DNA of 64,000 nucleotides, from the NCBI GenBank assembly GCA_015060245.1, contig SUYU01000007.1:1-64000 (forward strand). The letters run 5' to 3'. The translations under genes were made by a program, and so were the position numbers. Positions 28,359 to 35,803 of the stretch are shown piece by piece. This DNA comes from Bacteroidales bacterium (GTDB taxonomy: Bacteria; Bacteroidota; Bacteroidia; Bacteroidales; UBA932). How positions within the stretch are numbered: the stretch's first letter is position 1; every line of letters starts with the position of its first letter. The notes beneath the pieces are model-generated. The model did no database searches. It worked only from the letters and a program-made list of their open reading frames with translations, and was not told where the DNA came from.

Positions 28359-31193
28359 TTATCTTCTTGGGCCCATTCCAGGACCGCGCATGCCGCCCAT
28401 TCCAGGGCCACCGCCGGTAAACTTGCCGAAGCGCCATACGAGCGAGAACATGATGTATTGTCCAAGGGTATTGTTCTCTGTATCCTGGATATAGTTCTCG
28501 GTTGTTGTACGGTAAACATTCTTGGCATCCTTAAGTATATCATAGATCTTTGCCTTAAGGGTAATCTGGTTCTTGAAGAGTTGTTTTGAGATCTCTGCAT
28601 TCCATACGGTTGAATTGTCGCCATAGCCGTCACCATAACCGATATAGAATTTATGGGCAATATCGGTAACGATATTTACACCTCCAGGAATTGTAGCATT
28701 TACCGAACCTGTAATCTCATTGGTCCATGTTGCAACCTTGTCAATGCTCTGCACACTGTACCACGCATTCTGGTAATTTACGCGGCCACCTGCACGCACC
28801 TCAATGAAATCATTCCTGTAAGAGAATGTAAGATGCTCCGATAGCGAAAGGGTTTCAGTAATATTCTTTACATAATCACCCTTGTCTGCCACATAAGTGA
28901 TTCCGTTTCCAAATCTCACGAAGGTCATCGAACTGATTGAGAAGTTGGATTTTGCAATCTTTGAGTTGTACATTGCCCTTCCCGACAGCGAATATACTCC
29001 TGTACCGTCATTATACGGCTGGGTATACTGGACACCATTATCATCATACCAACTCTTTGAGACAATCTTGTTTGTAGTGTATGAAGCATCAATGAATGTT
29101 CCGAACCAACTGAATTTCTCCCTGTTGCCGGTCCTGTACTCAAAATTCAACGAGTGGGTGAACTCCGGGTTAAGATTCATGTTACCCATAGTAACTCTCA
29201 AAGGGTTTGTATTGTCAGGAATAGGCAACAACTGGTTGATAGATGGCTGCGAGGTTCTTCCCCTATATCTTACTCTCAAGAACTTCTGGTCACTTATCCT
29301 GTAGTCAAACCTTGCCGCTGGAGCAATGTTGGTTACAGTATACGAGGTATCCCTTCCCCTTCCGTAACTCTTTGTTGTAGCAGGCTCCACGCCTACACCC
29401 ACTGTAAGATTATACTTCTGCTCCTGCTTCATGAAGTTCAACTCCGCACGCTGGGTAATGAAAGTATTCTCATAATGGCTTGAGTATAGAGTATCAAGCA
29501 TATCATATGCACCTGTCGCACCCTGGTTGTAGGTATTCTTGTCTGAATTTGTCTCCTTGAAATTGTACCGGTACGCACCTTCAACAAAGAAGTTCTTGCC
29601 AAGAGGCTCTGTGTATGAGATTCTTCCACCCAAATTATAACTCTTGTCCTTCTGGAAGAAACGCTGGTCAACTACAGATATCGAGTCAACGGTATTATTT
29701 TCATAGTAATTTGTGGTAGAGTAGTTTCCTCCGTCAAGTTCATTGTTTGAATAACCATAATCCAGTCTTACAGACATTGTTCTTCCCGGTTTTCCAAGGC
29801 GCTGGCGCAAAAGGAACATACCGTTCGCCTGTTGGGCATTGTTCTCACCCCACTCCTTGCTCAAACCCCTGTTTGTTGAGTCTGTATTGTTCAGAGTAAC
29901 GAAATCATTGAAAGATTCATAGTCACCACCTGTAAAGTTGAATGACGGACGGAAGAGCAAAGAGGTCTTGTCTGAGATCTTGTACTCAATCTCGCCACCT
30001 ATCCTATGGCCGTCACTTCTTGAAAGTTCATATCCTGTCTCATAGTTGTACATGATATTGTTGTCAGAGAGCATGGTCTCCTTAATCTTCTTCTCCTGTA
30101 CATTTTTGTCTGAACCACTGTACATGTAGTTGCCTGTAAGTTCCAATTTGCCGTCAAAGAGTTCAGTTGCCGCATTCACTCCTCCCATCCATGACTCTGT
30201 AATACCATTGCCGGTAAACATTCCTCTACCGCCTCCCATACCTCGGCCACCACGCATTCCACCCATCATTGAGCCGGCCATATCCATAAAACCTCTATTA
30301 TTTGTATTGTTGGCATTTCCAATAACGCTCACCTGGCTGGTTTTGGTAAAGCGTCCCAACATTCCGGCAGCCTGATACCTCTCCTCTGTACCGTAACCAC
30401 CCATGAGATTTCCAAACCAGCCGTTCATCATACCCTTTTTGATACCCAAGTCAATTACAGTCTCCTCCTCTCCATCATCAATTCCGGTAAACTGGGCCTG
30501 CTCCGACTTGCGCTCAACAACCCTTACCTTATCTACAATTTTGGCAGGAAGGTTCTTGGTAGCCAATTGAGGGTCATCAAGGAAGAAGGTCTTTCCCTCA
30601 ATCATAATCTTGTTGATCTCCTTGCCGTTGGCTGTAATCTTTCCCTCTGAATCAATCTCAATTCCAGGGAGTTTCTTCAAAAGTTCCTCAAGCATATCAG
30701 AATCATTCACCTTCACTGCAGCGGTATTGTACTCCAAAGTATCCTTCTTTACGACCATTGGGTTTGCCACACCTGTAACCACAATTGACTCAAGTTGGTT
30801 TATATCCTCCTGCAAATAGATCTGCCCCAAATCATTTGCACCCTTCTTTATATCAAAAGTGAAACTCTCGGTCTTGTACCCCATGAACTCTATGGTTACG
30901 GTTGCCCTGCCCACTCTCATGTTCGGCACTACAACAACTCCATTATGGTCACTCAAGGCATATCTTGTTGCAGTCTGCTCTCCAATATATTTTCCCGACA
31001 TTGTTGCAAACTCAATCGGCTCCTTTGTAAGGCTGTCCAACAGCACCGCCTTCATATAAGTTCCTTTAGCCTGGGTTCCTACCTGCGGGTCTGCCTCCAA
31101 AACATTTCCGTCCGATGCTGCATATGCCATCAAATCAAATGCAAAAATTACAACTGACACCAACAGCAGTTTCAATGAAAAATTTCTATACAT
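28359..31193 (-). CDS. TonB-dependent-receptor-like outer-membrane protein (OMP_b-brl_3)
   Basis: 944 residues. A signal peptide (about 1-25) leads into a carboxypeptidase-regulatory-like beta-sandwich (KAVLLDSLTKEPIEFATM..., about 48-135), a plug-like region (ESIVVTGVANPMVVKKDTLEYN to VDKVRVVERKSEQAQFTG) and a large beta-barrel of the OMP_b-brl_3 type. Two Gly/Met/Arg-rich segments stand out: about 315-335 (MMGGMRGGRGMGGGRGMF) and the extreme C-terminus (GGGPGMGGMRGPGMGPRR), so the barrel does not end in the usual aromatic residue. Cargo is unknown; no SusD-like partner is adjacent. It is monocistronic with a strong terminator. Confidence 0.88.
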   Translation of the reverse strand: MYRNFSLKLLLVSVVIFAFDLMAYAASDGNVLEADPQVGTQAKGTYMKAVLLDSLTKEPIEFATMSGKYIGEQTATRYALSDHNGVVVVPNMRVGRATVTIEFMGYKTESFTFDIKKGANDLGQIYLQEDINQLESIVVTGVANPMVVKKDTLEYNTAAVKVNDSDMLEELLKKLPGIEIDSEGKITANGKEINKIMIEGKTFFLDDPQLATKNLPAKIVDKVRVVERKSEQAQFTGIDDGEEETVIDLGIKKGMMNGWFGNLMGGYGTEERYQAAGMLGRFTKTSQVSVIGNANNTNNRGFMDMAGSMMGGMRGGRGMGGGRGMFTGNGITESWMGGVNAATELFDGKLELTGNYMYSGSDKNVQEKKIKETMLSDNNIMYNYETGYELSRSDGHRIGGEIEYKISDKTSLLFRPSFNFTGGDYESFNDFVTLNNTDSTNRGLSKEWGENNAQQANGMFLLRQRLGKPGRTMSVRLDYGYSNNELDGGNYSTTNYYENNTVDSISVVDQRFFQKDKSYNLGGRISYTEPLGKNFFVEGAYRYNFKETNSDKNTYNQGATGAYDMLDTLYSSHYENTFITQRAELNFMKQEQKYNLTVGVGVEPATTKSYGRGRDTSYTVTNIAPAARFDYRISDQKFLRVRYRGRTSQPSINQLLPIPDNTNPLRVTMGNMNLNPEFTHSLNFEYRTGNREKFSWFGTFIDASYTTNKIVSKSWYDDNGVQYTQPYNDGTGVYSLSGRAMYNSKIAKSNFSISSMTFVRFGNGITYVADKGDYVKNITETLSLSEHLTFSYRNDFIEVRAGGRVNYQNAWYSVQSIDKVATWTNEITGSVNATIPGGVNIVTDIAHKFYIGYGDGYGDNSTVWNAEISKQLFKNQITLKAKIYDILKDAKNVYRTTTENYIQDTENNTLGQYIMFSLVWRFGKFTGGGPGMGGMRGPGMGPRR

Positions 31194-31257
31194 CCAAATT
31201 CCGTTTTTTAGGTTTTACGCTTGCTTTGACAATTCAAACTTTAAAAAGTTAAATCAG

Positions 31258-31821
31258 TTACTTAATTATTTTTTGCGGATTGTTCTTTACAAAACTCTCC
31301 CATGATGTGTTCCTTGAGTACTTGCCGTCGGGAGACTCCCTGTTATAACCGTGGCAAAGCGATATGGCAAGGGCATCAGTAGCATCCATATACTCCTGCG
31401 GCATATCAATACCCAACAATCTCTGTACAAGAACAGCCACCTGCTCCTTTGATGCGGCACCACTTCCTGTAACCGCAAGTTTTACACTGCGGGGCGAGTA
31501 TTCGAATATGGGGATATCCCTCATGAGAGCCGCAGCAATTGCTGCCCCCTGCGCTCTCCCCAACTTTAACATGACCTGTGCATTTTTGCCATAAAATGGG
31601 GCTTCTATGGCCATTTCATCAGGCATATACTTTTCAATGAGGGCTGCAACCTCTTTTGTAATTCTCTTAAGGGTAACAAAGTGGTCACTCTCTTTTTTCA
31701 GGTTTACGACGCCCATATCTACATATGTACATCTTCTTCCCGACAGATGAACGACCCCAAAACCCAATATCTGGGTTCCGGGGTCAATTCCTAATACAAT
31801 TTTATCTTTAGGTTCTGCCAT
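31258..31821 (-). CDS. ruvC: Holliday junction resolvase RuvC
   Basis: 187 residues. RuvC cuts Holliday junctions at the end of homologous recombination. Catalytic acidic residues are visible: ILGIDPGTQILGFGV (first Asp), MAIEAPFYGKNAQVMLKLGRAQG (Glu) and the pair YMDATDALAISLCH near the C-terminus. The start ATG overlaps the serS stop codon (TAATG at 31819-31823), so translation is coupled to serS. The C-terminal tail after ALAISLCH is about 30 residues longer than in E. coli and rich in polar residues. RuvA and RuvB are not in the window. Confidence 0.95.
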   Translation of the reverse strand: MAEPKDKIVLGIDPGTQILGFGVVHLSGRRCTYVDMGVVNLKKESDHFVTLKRITKEVAALIEKYMPDEMAIEAPFYGKNAQVMLKLGRAQGAAIAAALMRDIPIFEYSPRSVKLAVTGSGAASKEQVAVLVQRLLGIDMPQEYMDATDALAISLCHGYNRESPDGKYSRNTSWESFVKNNPQKIIK

Positions 31822-33095
31822 TAGTCAATCTCAGCGAAACCTGTATATTTCTGCAATACTGCCGGAATCCTTACCTTTCCGTCAGGAGTCTGGTTGTTCT
31901 CAATCAGCGCGGCAAGGATACGTGGCAATGCCAATGAACTGCCGTTAAGGGTATGTGCCAACTGGATTTTTCCATTCTCATCCCTGTACCTCAATTTCAT
32001 TCTGTTTGCCTGGAACGACTCGAAGTTCGAAACGGAACTTACCTCAAGCCATCTCTTCTGGGCTGCAGAATATACCTCAAAGTCATATGTGAGTGCCGAA
32101 GTGAAACTCATGTCACCGCCACACAATCTCAAGATTCTGTATGGCAACTCAAGTTCCTTTACAATGCTCTCAACATGCTCTACCATCTTGTCAAGCGCGG
32201 CATATGAATTTTCAGGCAACGACAACTGCACTATCTCAACCTTGTCAAACTGGTGCAGACGGTTCAAGCCCCTCACATCCTTGCCATAAGAGCCTGCCTC
32301 CCTTCTGAAGCACTGTGTATATGCTGTCATCTTTACAGGAAAATCCGCTTGATTAAGAATACAATCCCTATAGATGTTTGTTACCGGAACCTCCGCTGTA
32401 GGAATAAGGTAAAAATTATCAAGATTCACATGGTACATCTGCTCCCCCTTGTCAGGCAACTGGCCTGTTGCATATGCCGAAGCCTCATTTACAACCAACG
32501 GCGGCTGCACCTCAAGGTAGCCTGCCTCTGTATTCTTGTCAAGGAAGTATGAGATAAGGGCCCTCTGTATTTTTGCACCTTTACCTTTATATACAGGGAA
32601 ACCTGCACCAGTAATCTTAACGCCCAAATCAAAATCAATGAAATCCAAAGATTTGGCAAGTTCCCAATGAGGTTTTGCATTCTCACACAACTCCGGTACT
32701 ATTCCACCCTCCTTTACGACAAGATTGTCCTCTGCTGTTTTTCCTGCCGGAACAATATCGCATGGTATATTCGGAAGCAATACAAGATTCTCGTTCATCT
32801 CCTTGTTCTGCTCCTCCATCAACTGCTCCAACTCCTTTGACTTCTCCTTAAGTTCGGCAACCTTGGCCTTGACAGCCTCGGCCTCCTCTCTCTTGCCCTG
32901 CTTCATAAGTCCTCCAATCTCCTTGGCTTTCTGGTTCTGCTCTGCCAAAATGGAATCCATCTGAGTCTGGTAAGACCTGCGAAGTTCATCCGCTTTCAAA
33001 ATTTTTGCAACTGTCTCCGCTGCATCAAAATTCTTGACAGCCAATTTTTCAATCACAAAATCGGGCTGTTCTCTCAATAATTTAAGCGTTAGCAT
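31821..33095 (-). CDS. serS: Seryl-tRNA synthetase
   Basis: 424 residues, class II synthetase that charges tRNA-Ser. The N-terminal coiled-coil tRNA arm is clear (about residues 30-105, dense Lys/Glu heptads around AEQNQKAKEIGGLMKQGKRE). Class II motifs: TAEVPVTNIYRD, motif 2 FRREAGSYGKDVRGLNRLHQ, and motif 3 NGSSLALPRILAALIEN. It lies downstream of rpmA, separated by a terminator, and overlaps ruvC by one base. Length is normal for the bacterial enzyme. Confidence 0.98.
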   Translation of the reverse strand: MLTLKLLREQPDFVIEKLAVKNFDAAETVAKILKADELRRSYQTQMDSILAEQNQKAKEIGGLMKQGKREEAEAVKAKVAELKEKSKELEQLMEEQNKEMNENLVLLPNIPCDIVPAGKTAEDNLVVKEGGIVPELCENAKPHWELAKSLDFIDFDLGVKITGAGFPVYKGKGAKIQRALISYFLDKNTEAGYLEVQPPLVVNEASAYATGQLPDKGEQMYHVNLDNFYLIPTAEVPVTNIYRDCILNQADFPVKMTAYTQCFRREAGSYGKDVRGLNRLHQFDKVEIVQLSLPENSYAALDKMVEHVESIVKELELPYRILRLCGGDMSFTSALTYDFEVYSAAQKRWLEVSSVSNFESFQANRMKLRYRDENGKIQLAHTLNGSSLALPRILAALIENNQTPDGKVRIPAVLQKYTGFAEID

Positions 33096-33119
33096 ATCTT
33101 TTAAATATTTGTTTCAATG

Positions 33120-33145
33120 AAAAAGGAGCATCCGCAGGACGCTCC
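33120..33145 (-). terminator. rplU-rpmA terminator
   Basis: GGAGC-TCC and GGA-GCTCC (33125-33145) form a stem with one mismatch and a 3-base loop; the minus strand continues with TTTTT. It sits between rpmA and serS. Confidence 0.7.
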
Positions 33146-33173
33146 TCTATACAATCAGTTACAGCACCCTCTG

Positions 33174-33431
33174 TTAGTTGAAAGGCACTACCGATACATA
33201 CGATTTGTTATCAGCCTTTTTGGTGAATTTAACCATACCGTCAATTAGTGCAAATAGAGTATGGTCTTTCCCCATTCCAACATTCAAACCTGGATTGTGA
33301 ACTGTTCCTCTTTGACGAACAATAATGTTGCCTGCTTTAGCGTTTTGTCCACCGAACAATTTAACGCCTAATCTTTTGCTATGTGATTCACGGCCGTTCT
33401 TTGAACTACCTACACCTTTCTTGTGAGCCAT
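33174..33431 (-). CDS. rpmA: 50S ribosomal protein L27
   Basis: 85 residues. It starts [20 protein letters not shown], then [20 protein letters not shown] and [21 protein letters not shown], the canonical L27 sequence. The flexible N-terminus reaches the peptidyl-transferase centre. No N-terminal extension needing cleavage (as in Firmicutes) is present. It follows rplU by 17 bases, the usual rplU-rpmA pair. Confidence 0.98.
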   Translation of the reverse strand: MAHKKGVGSSKNGRESHSKRLGVKLFGGQNAKAGNIIVRQRGTVHNPGLNVGMGKDHTLFALIDGMVKFTKKADNKSYVSVVPFN

Positions 33432-33448
33432 AAAACTTTAATTTTTAA

Positions 33449-33757
33449 TTAAGCGATTGATTCAATCTTAATTTGGGTTAAACATTGACGATGACCATTC
33501 TTCTTCTGGTAACCTTTTCTGCGTTTTTTCTTGAAAACAATAACTTTGTTTCCTTTAACGTGCTCAAGGATAGTAGCCTTAACAGCAACTCCACCTACGT
33601 ATGGAGTTCCAATCTGAACTGAGCCATCATTGTCGGTTAATAAAACTTTGTCAAATGAAACAGATGCACCTGCTTCCTCCTGTAGGCGGTGTACATAAAT
33701 TTTTTGGCCCGCCTCCACTTTAAATTGTTGTCCGGCAATATCTACAATTGCGTACAT
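33449..33757 (-). CDS. rplU: 50S ribosomal protein L21
   Basis: 102 residues. MYAIVDIAGQQFKVEAGQKI is the diagnostic start, followed by VLLTDNDGSVQIGTPYV and the basic VIVFKKKRRKGYQKKNGHRQ near the end. L21 binds 23S rRNA on the outer face of the large subunit. First gene of the rplU-rpmA operon; a well-spaced promoter about 90 bases upstream gives a fairly long 5' leader (about 84 bases) that could carry autoregulation, though I see no recognised element in it. Confidence 0.98.
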   Translation of the reverse strand: MYAIVDIAGQQFKVEAGQKIYVHRLQEEAGASVSFDKVLLTDNDGSVQIGTPYVGGVAVKATILEHVKGNKVIVFKKKRRKGYQKKNGHRQCLTQIKIESIA

Positions 33758-33848
33758 ATTAATTATTTTAACGGTTTTGATAGCAAGCGGTTAATCCTAA
33801 TTAACTCTTATCCAATAGCTTAACTACCTTTTACTAAATTTTGGACTA

Positions 33849-33879
33849 CAAAAGTAGCATATTTTATCCATTTGGCAAA
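33849..33879 (-). promoter_or_regulatory. rplU-rpmA promoter
   Basis: Minus-strand TTTG (33879-33876) and TACTTTTG (33856-33849) are 19 bases apart. It overlaps the divergent promoter of the ATPase gene. Confidence 0.65.
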
Positions 33880-33905
33880 AAATTATTAAAAAAAATGTAT
33901 TTTTG
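33871..33905 (+). promoter_or_regulatory. Promoter of the ATPase-sirtuin pair
   Basis: TTTG (33871-33874) and TATTTTTG (33898-33905) lie upstream of ATG 33925. The spacer of 23 bases is at the long end. It overlaps the rplU -33 element. Confidence 0.45.
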
Positions 33906-33924
33906 CACATATTAAAACATCATT

Positions 33925-35055
33925 ATGGACTCACCCTTCTTCTATACAGATATTGTTACCGGACCCGCATTCATCGGCAGGGAGAAAGAGGTTTCAACAA
34001 TCTGTGACTACATAAAGTCAAAAAGGAACATTCTCCTCTACGGACCTGCCAGAATCGGCAAACGTTCGCTTATACAGAATGCCCTCAACAGATTGTCCAA
34101 CGAGTCATACAGATATACGCTCTTTAAGGTAAACCTCTTCAACATAAGATGTATAGAGGCCTTTCTTCTGCGATATACCAATATCCTGCTCTCATACTTT
34201 GCCACCTCTCCAATGGAGTGGAACACCATGCTAAGGAAATATCTTCCTTCAGCCCCGTATGCACTTGATGAGGAGAGCGACAAGCCTTACCTTACCTATA
34301 CAACAAAGGAACAACTCTCCAATGAGCAGATCATAGAACTGCTCAATCTTCCCGACAGACTTGCAAAGGAGTCGCACAGCAATATAATCATCTATTTTGA
34401 GCAGTTCCAGGATATAAGCCTCTTTGATGATGCGCACCGCTTCTTCAGGCTCTTTGAAAGGTGCATGCAGGAGCATATCCACATCAGTTACATATTGACC
34501 GGAGAGCGCAAGAACGCCATGGATGAGATCTTTGAAAAAGAGAGGTACTTCTACAGACTTGCCGAAAAGATTGACCTCAAACCGATAAACAGGAAGAGAT
34601 TTGCCGATTTTATAGTAAAGGGCTTCCTCAAGGCCGGAAAGGTAATACAGCACGAGCAGGCCGAGACAATATACAATGCCGTTGAAGGTGACCCATGGTA
34701 CACGCAACATCTGGCAGACATATGCTACAGCATGACCCAGGGCTACATGAGCGACAAGGTGATACCGCAGGCCCTCCAGTCACTTATTAACCTGCACGAT
34801 TTCCTCTTCCACTCAATAGCATATGGCTTGAGCAGACACCAGTTGCGCTTTATAAAGGCTCTTCTTGAAGGAGTGACCAAGTTCAGTTCTGCGGATATAC
34901 TCGACAGGTACAACCTCAACTCCTCGGCCAATGTAAACAGGATAAAGGAGGCTCTGGCCAAGAAGGAGATACTTACTGTCAACGAGGACAGGGAGATTGT
35001 CTTTATTGACCCACTTTTCAAGTTATGGTTTGCCAAATATTTCTTTATTAAGTAA
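33925..35055 (+). CDS. Archaeal-type (PF01637-like) P-loop ATPase
   Basis: 376 residues. FIGREKEVSTICDYI is the typical start of the archaeal ATPase/STAND-like group, followed by Walker A LLYGPARIGKRSLIQ (about residue 38) and a Walker B strand NIIIYFEQFQDI (about 150) that has FEQ instead of the usual DE. ISYILTGERKN resembles a sensor strand. The C-terminus (about 280-370) is a winged-helix-like module (LRFIKALLEGVTKFSSADIL, then IVFIDPLFKLWFAKYF). This family is common in Bacteroidota and its role is unknown. It is followed 33 bases later by a sirtuin gene and shares its terminator. Confidence 0.85.
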   Translation: MDSPFFYTDIVTGPAFIGREKEVSTICDYIKSKRNILLYGPARIGKRSLIQNALNRLSNESYRYTLFKVNLFNIRCIEAFLLRYTNILLSYFATSPMEWNTMLRKYLPSAPYALDEESDKPYLTYTTKEQLSNEQIIELLNLPDRLAKESHSNIIIYFEQFQDISLFDDAHRFFRLFERCMQEHIHISYILTGERKNAMDEIFEKERYFYRLAEKIDLKPINRKRFADFIVKGFLKAGKVIQHEQAETIYNAVEGDPWYTQHLADICYSMTQGYMSDKVIPQALQSLINLHDFLFHSIAYGLSRHQLRFIKALLEGVTKFSSADILDRYNLNSSANVNRIKEALAKKEILTVNEDREIVFIDPLFKLWFAKYFFIK

Positions 35056-35088
35056 TAACTCTATAATTTAAATACATACTGACAAGAT

Positions 35089-35769
35089 ATGAAGAAGAAG
35101 ATTGTAGTTTTGAGCGGTGCCGGCGTAAGCGCCGAAAGCGGAATAAGGACATTCAGGGACAGCAACGGTCTATGGGAAGAGTATAGAGTTGAAGATGTGG
35201 CTTCAATTGACGGATGGCGCAGGAACAAGGAACTTGTTCTGGATTTCTACAACCAGCGCCGCAGGGCCCTCAAGGATGCGGAGCCTAACCGGGCCCATGA
35301 AATCATAGCGGAACTGGAGGAAAAATATAGGGTATGTGTTGTAACACAAAACGTTGACAACCTCCATGAAAGGGCAGGAAGCAAAAGGGTCATCCACCTT
35401 CACGGCGAACTCACAAAAGCCAGAAGCACAAAGGATGAAGAGAAATCATACGATATCGGCTACAACGACATCCACCTTGGCGACATGGCTCCAGACGGTG
35501 GGCAGATGCGTCCCTTCATCGTCTGGTTTGGCGAGAGTGTACCAAAACTCTCCGAAGCGGCCAAAGAGGTACAGACGGCAGATATACTTATAATAATAGG
35601 TACATCACTCAACGTCTATCCTGCGGCAGGACTTGTAAACTATACCAAGCCCGACTGCAAAATCTACCTTGTTGACCCTCAGCCTATGCCACTCGATATG
35701 GACAACTTCACTCAAATACAGGAAAAGGCTACCGTGGGAATGGAGAAAATAAAAGAGGAACTCTTCTGA
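35089..35769 (+). CDS. cobB: Sirtuin NAD-dependent protein deacylase, class III (CobB-like), zinc-less
   Basis: 226 residues. NAD site: VLSGAGVSAESGIRTFRD (residues 7-24) and VVTQNVDNLHERAG (about 85); catalytic His in IHLHGEL (about 103). FYNQRRRAL carries the Tyr-x-x-Arg pair that makes CobB/SIRT5-type enzymes accept succinyl and malonyl lysines. The four zinc-binding cysteines are absent: the segment between HLHGEL and PFIVWFGE contains none. Such zinc-less sirtuins are known in Bacteroidota. It would remove acyl groups from protein lysines, linking metabolism to enzyme activity. The stop codon lies inside the terminator hairpin. Confidence 0.92.
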   Translation: MKKKIVVLSGAGVSAESGIRTFRDSNGLWEEYRVEDVASIDGWRRNKELVLDFYNQRRRALKDAEPNRAHEIIAELEEKYRVCVVTQNVDNLHERAGSKRVIHLHGELTKARSTKDEEKSYDIGYNDIHLGDMAPDGGQMRPFIVWFGESVPKLSEAAKEVQTADILIIIGTSLNVYPAAGLVNYTKPDCKIYLVDPQPMPLDMDNFTQIQEKATVGMEKIKEELF

Positions 35770-35779
35770 GAGTTCCTCT
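35754..35779 (+). terminator. Intrinsic terminator overlapping the sirtuin stop codon
   Basis: AGAGGAACTCT (35754-35764) and AGAGTTCCTCT (35769-35779) form a perfect 11-bp stem with a 4-base loop and a T-rich tail. The TGA stop is within the loop and stem. Confidence 0.8.
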
Positions 35780-35803
35780 TTCCTTTTCCTGGGTGTTCCG
35801 GCA

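Noticed and set aside
33758-33842. Ribosomal protein L21 leader riboregulator
   Set aside because: The leader is long enough, but I could not recognise a conserved L21-leader structure in it.
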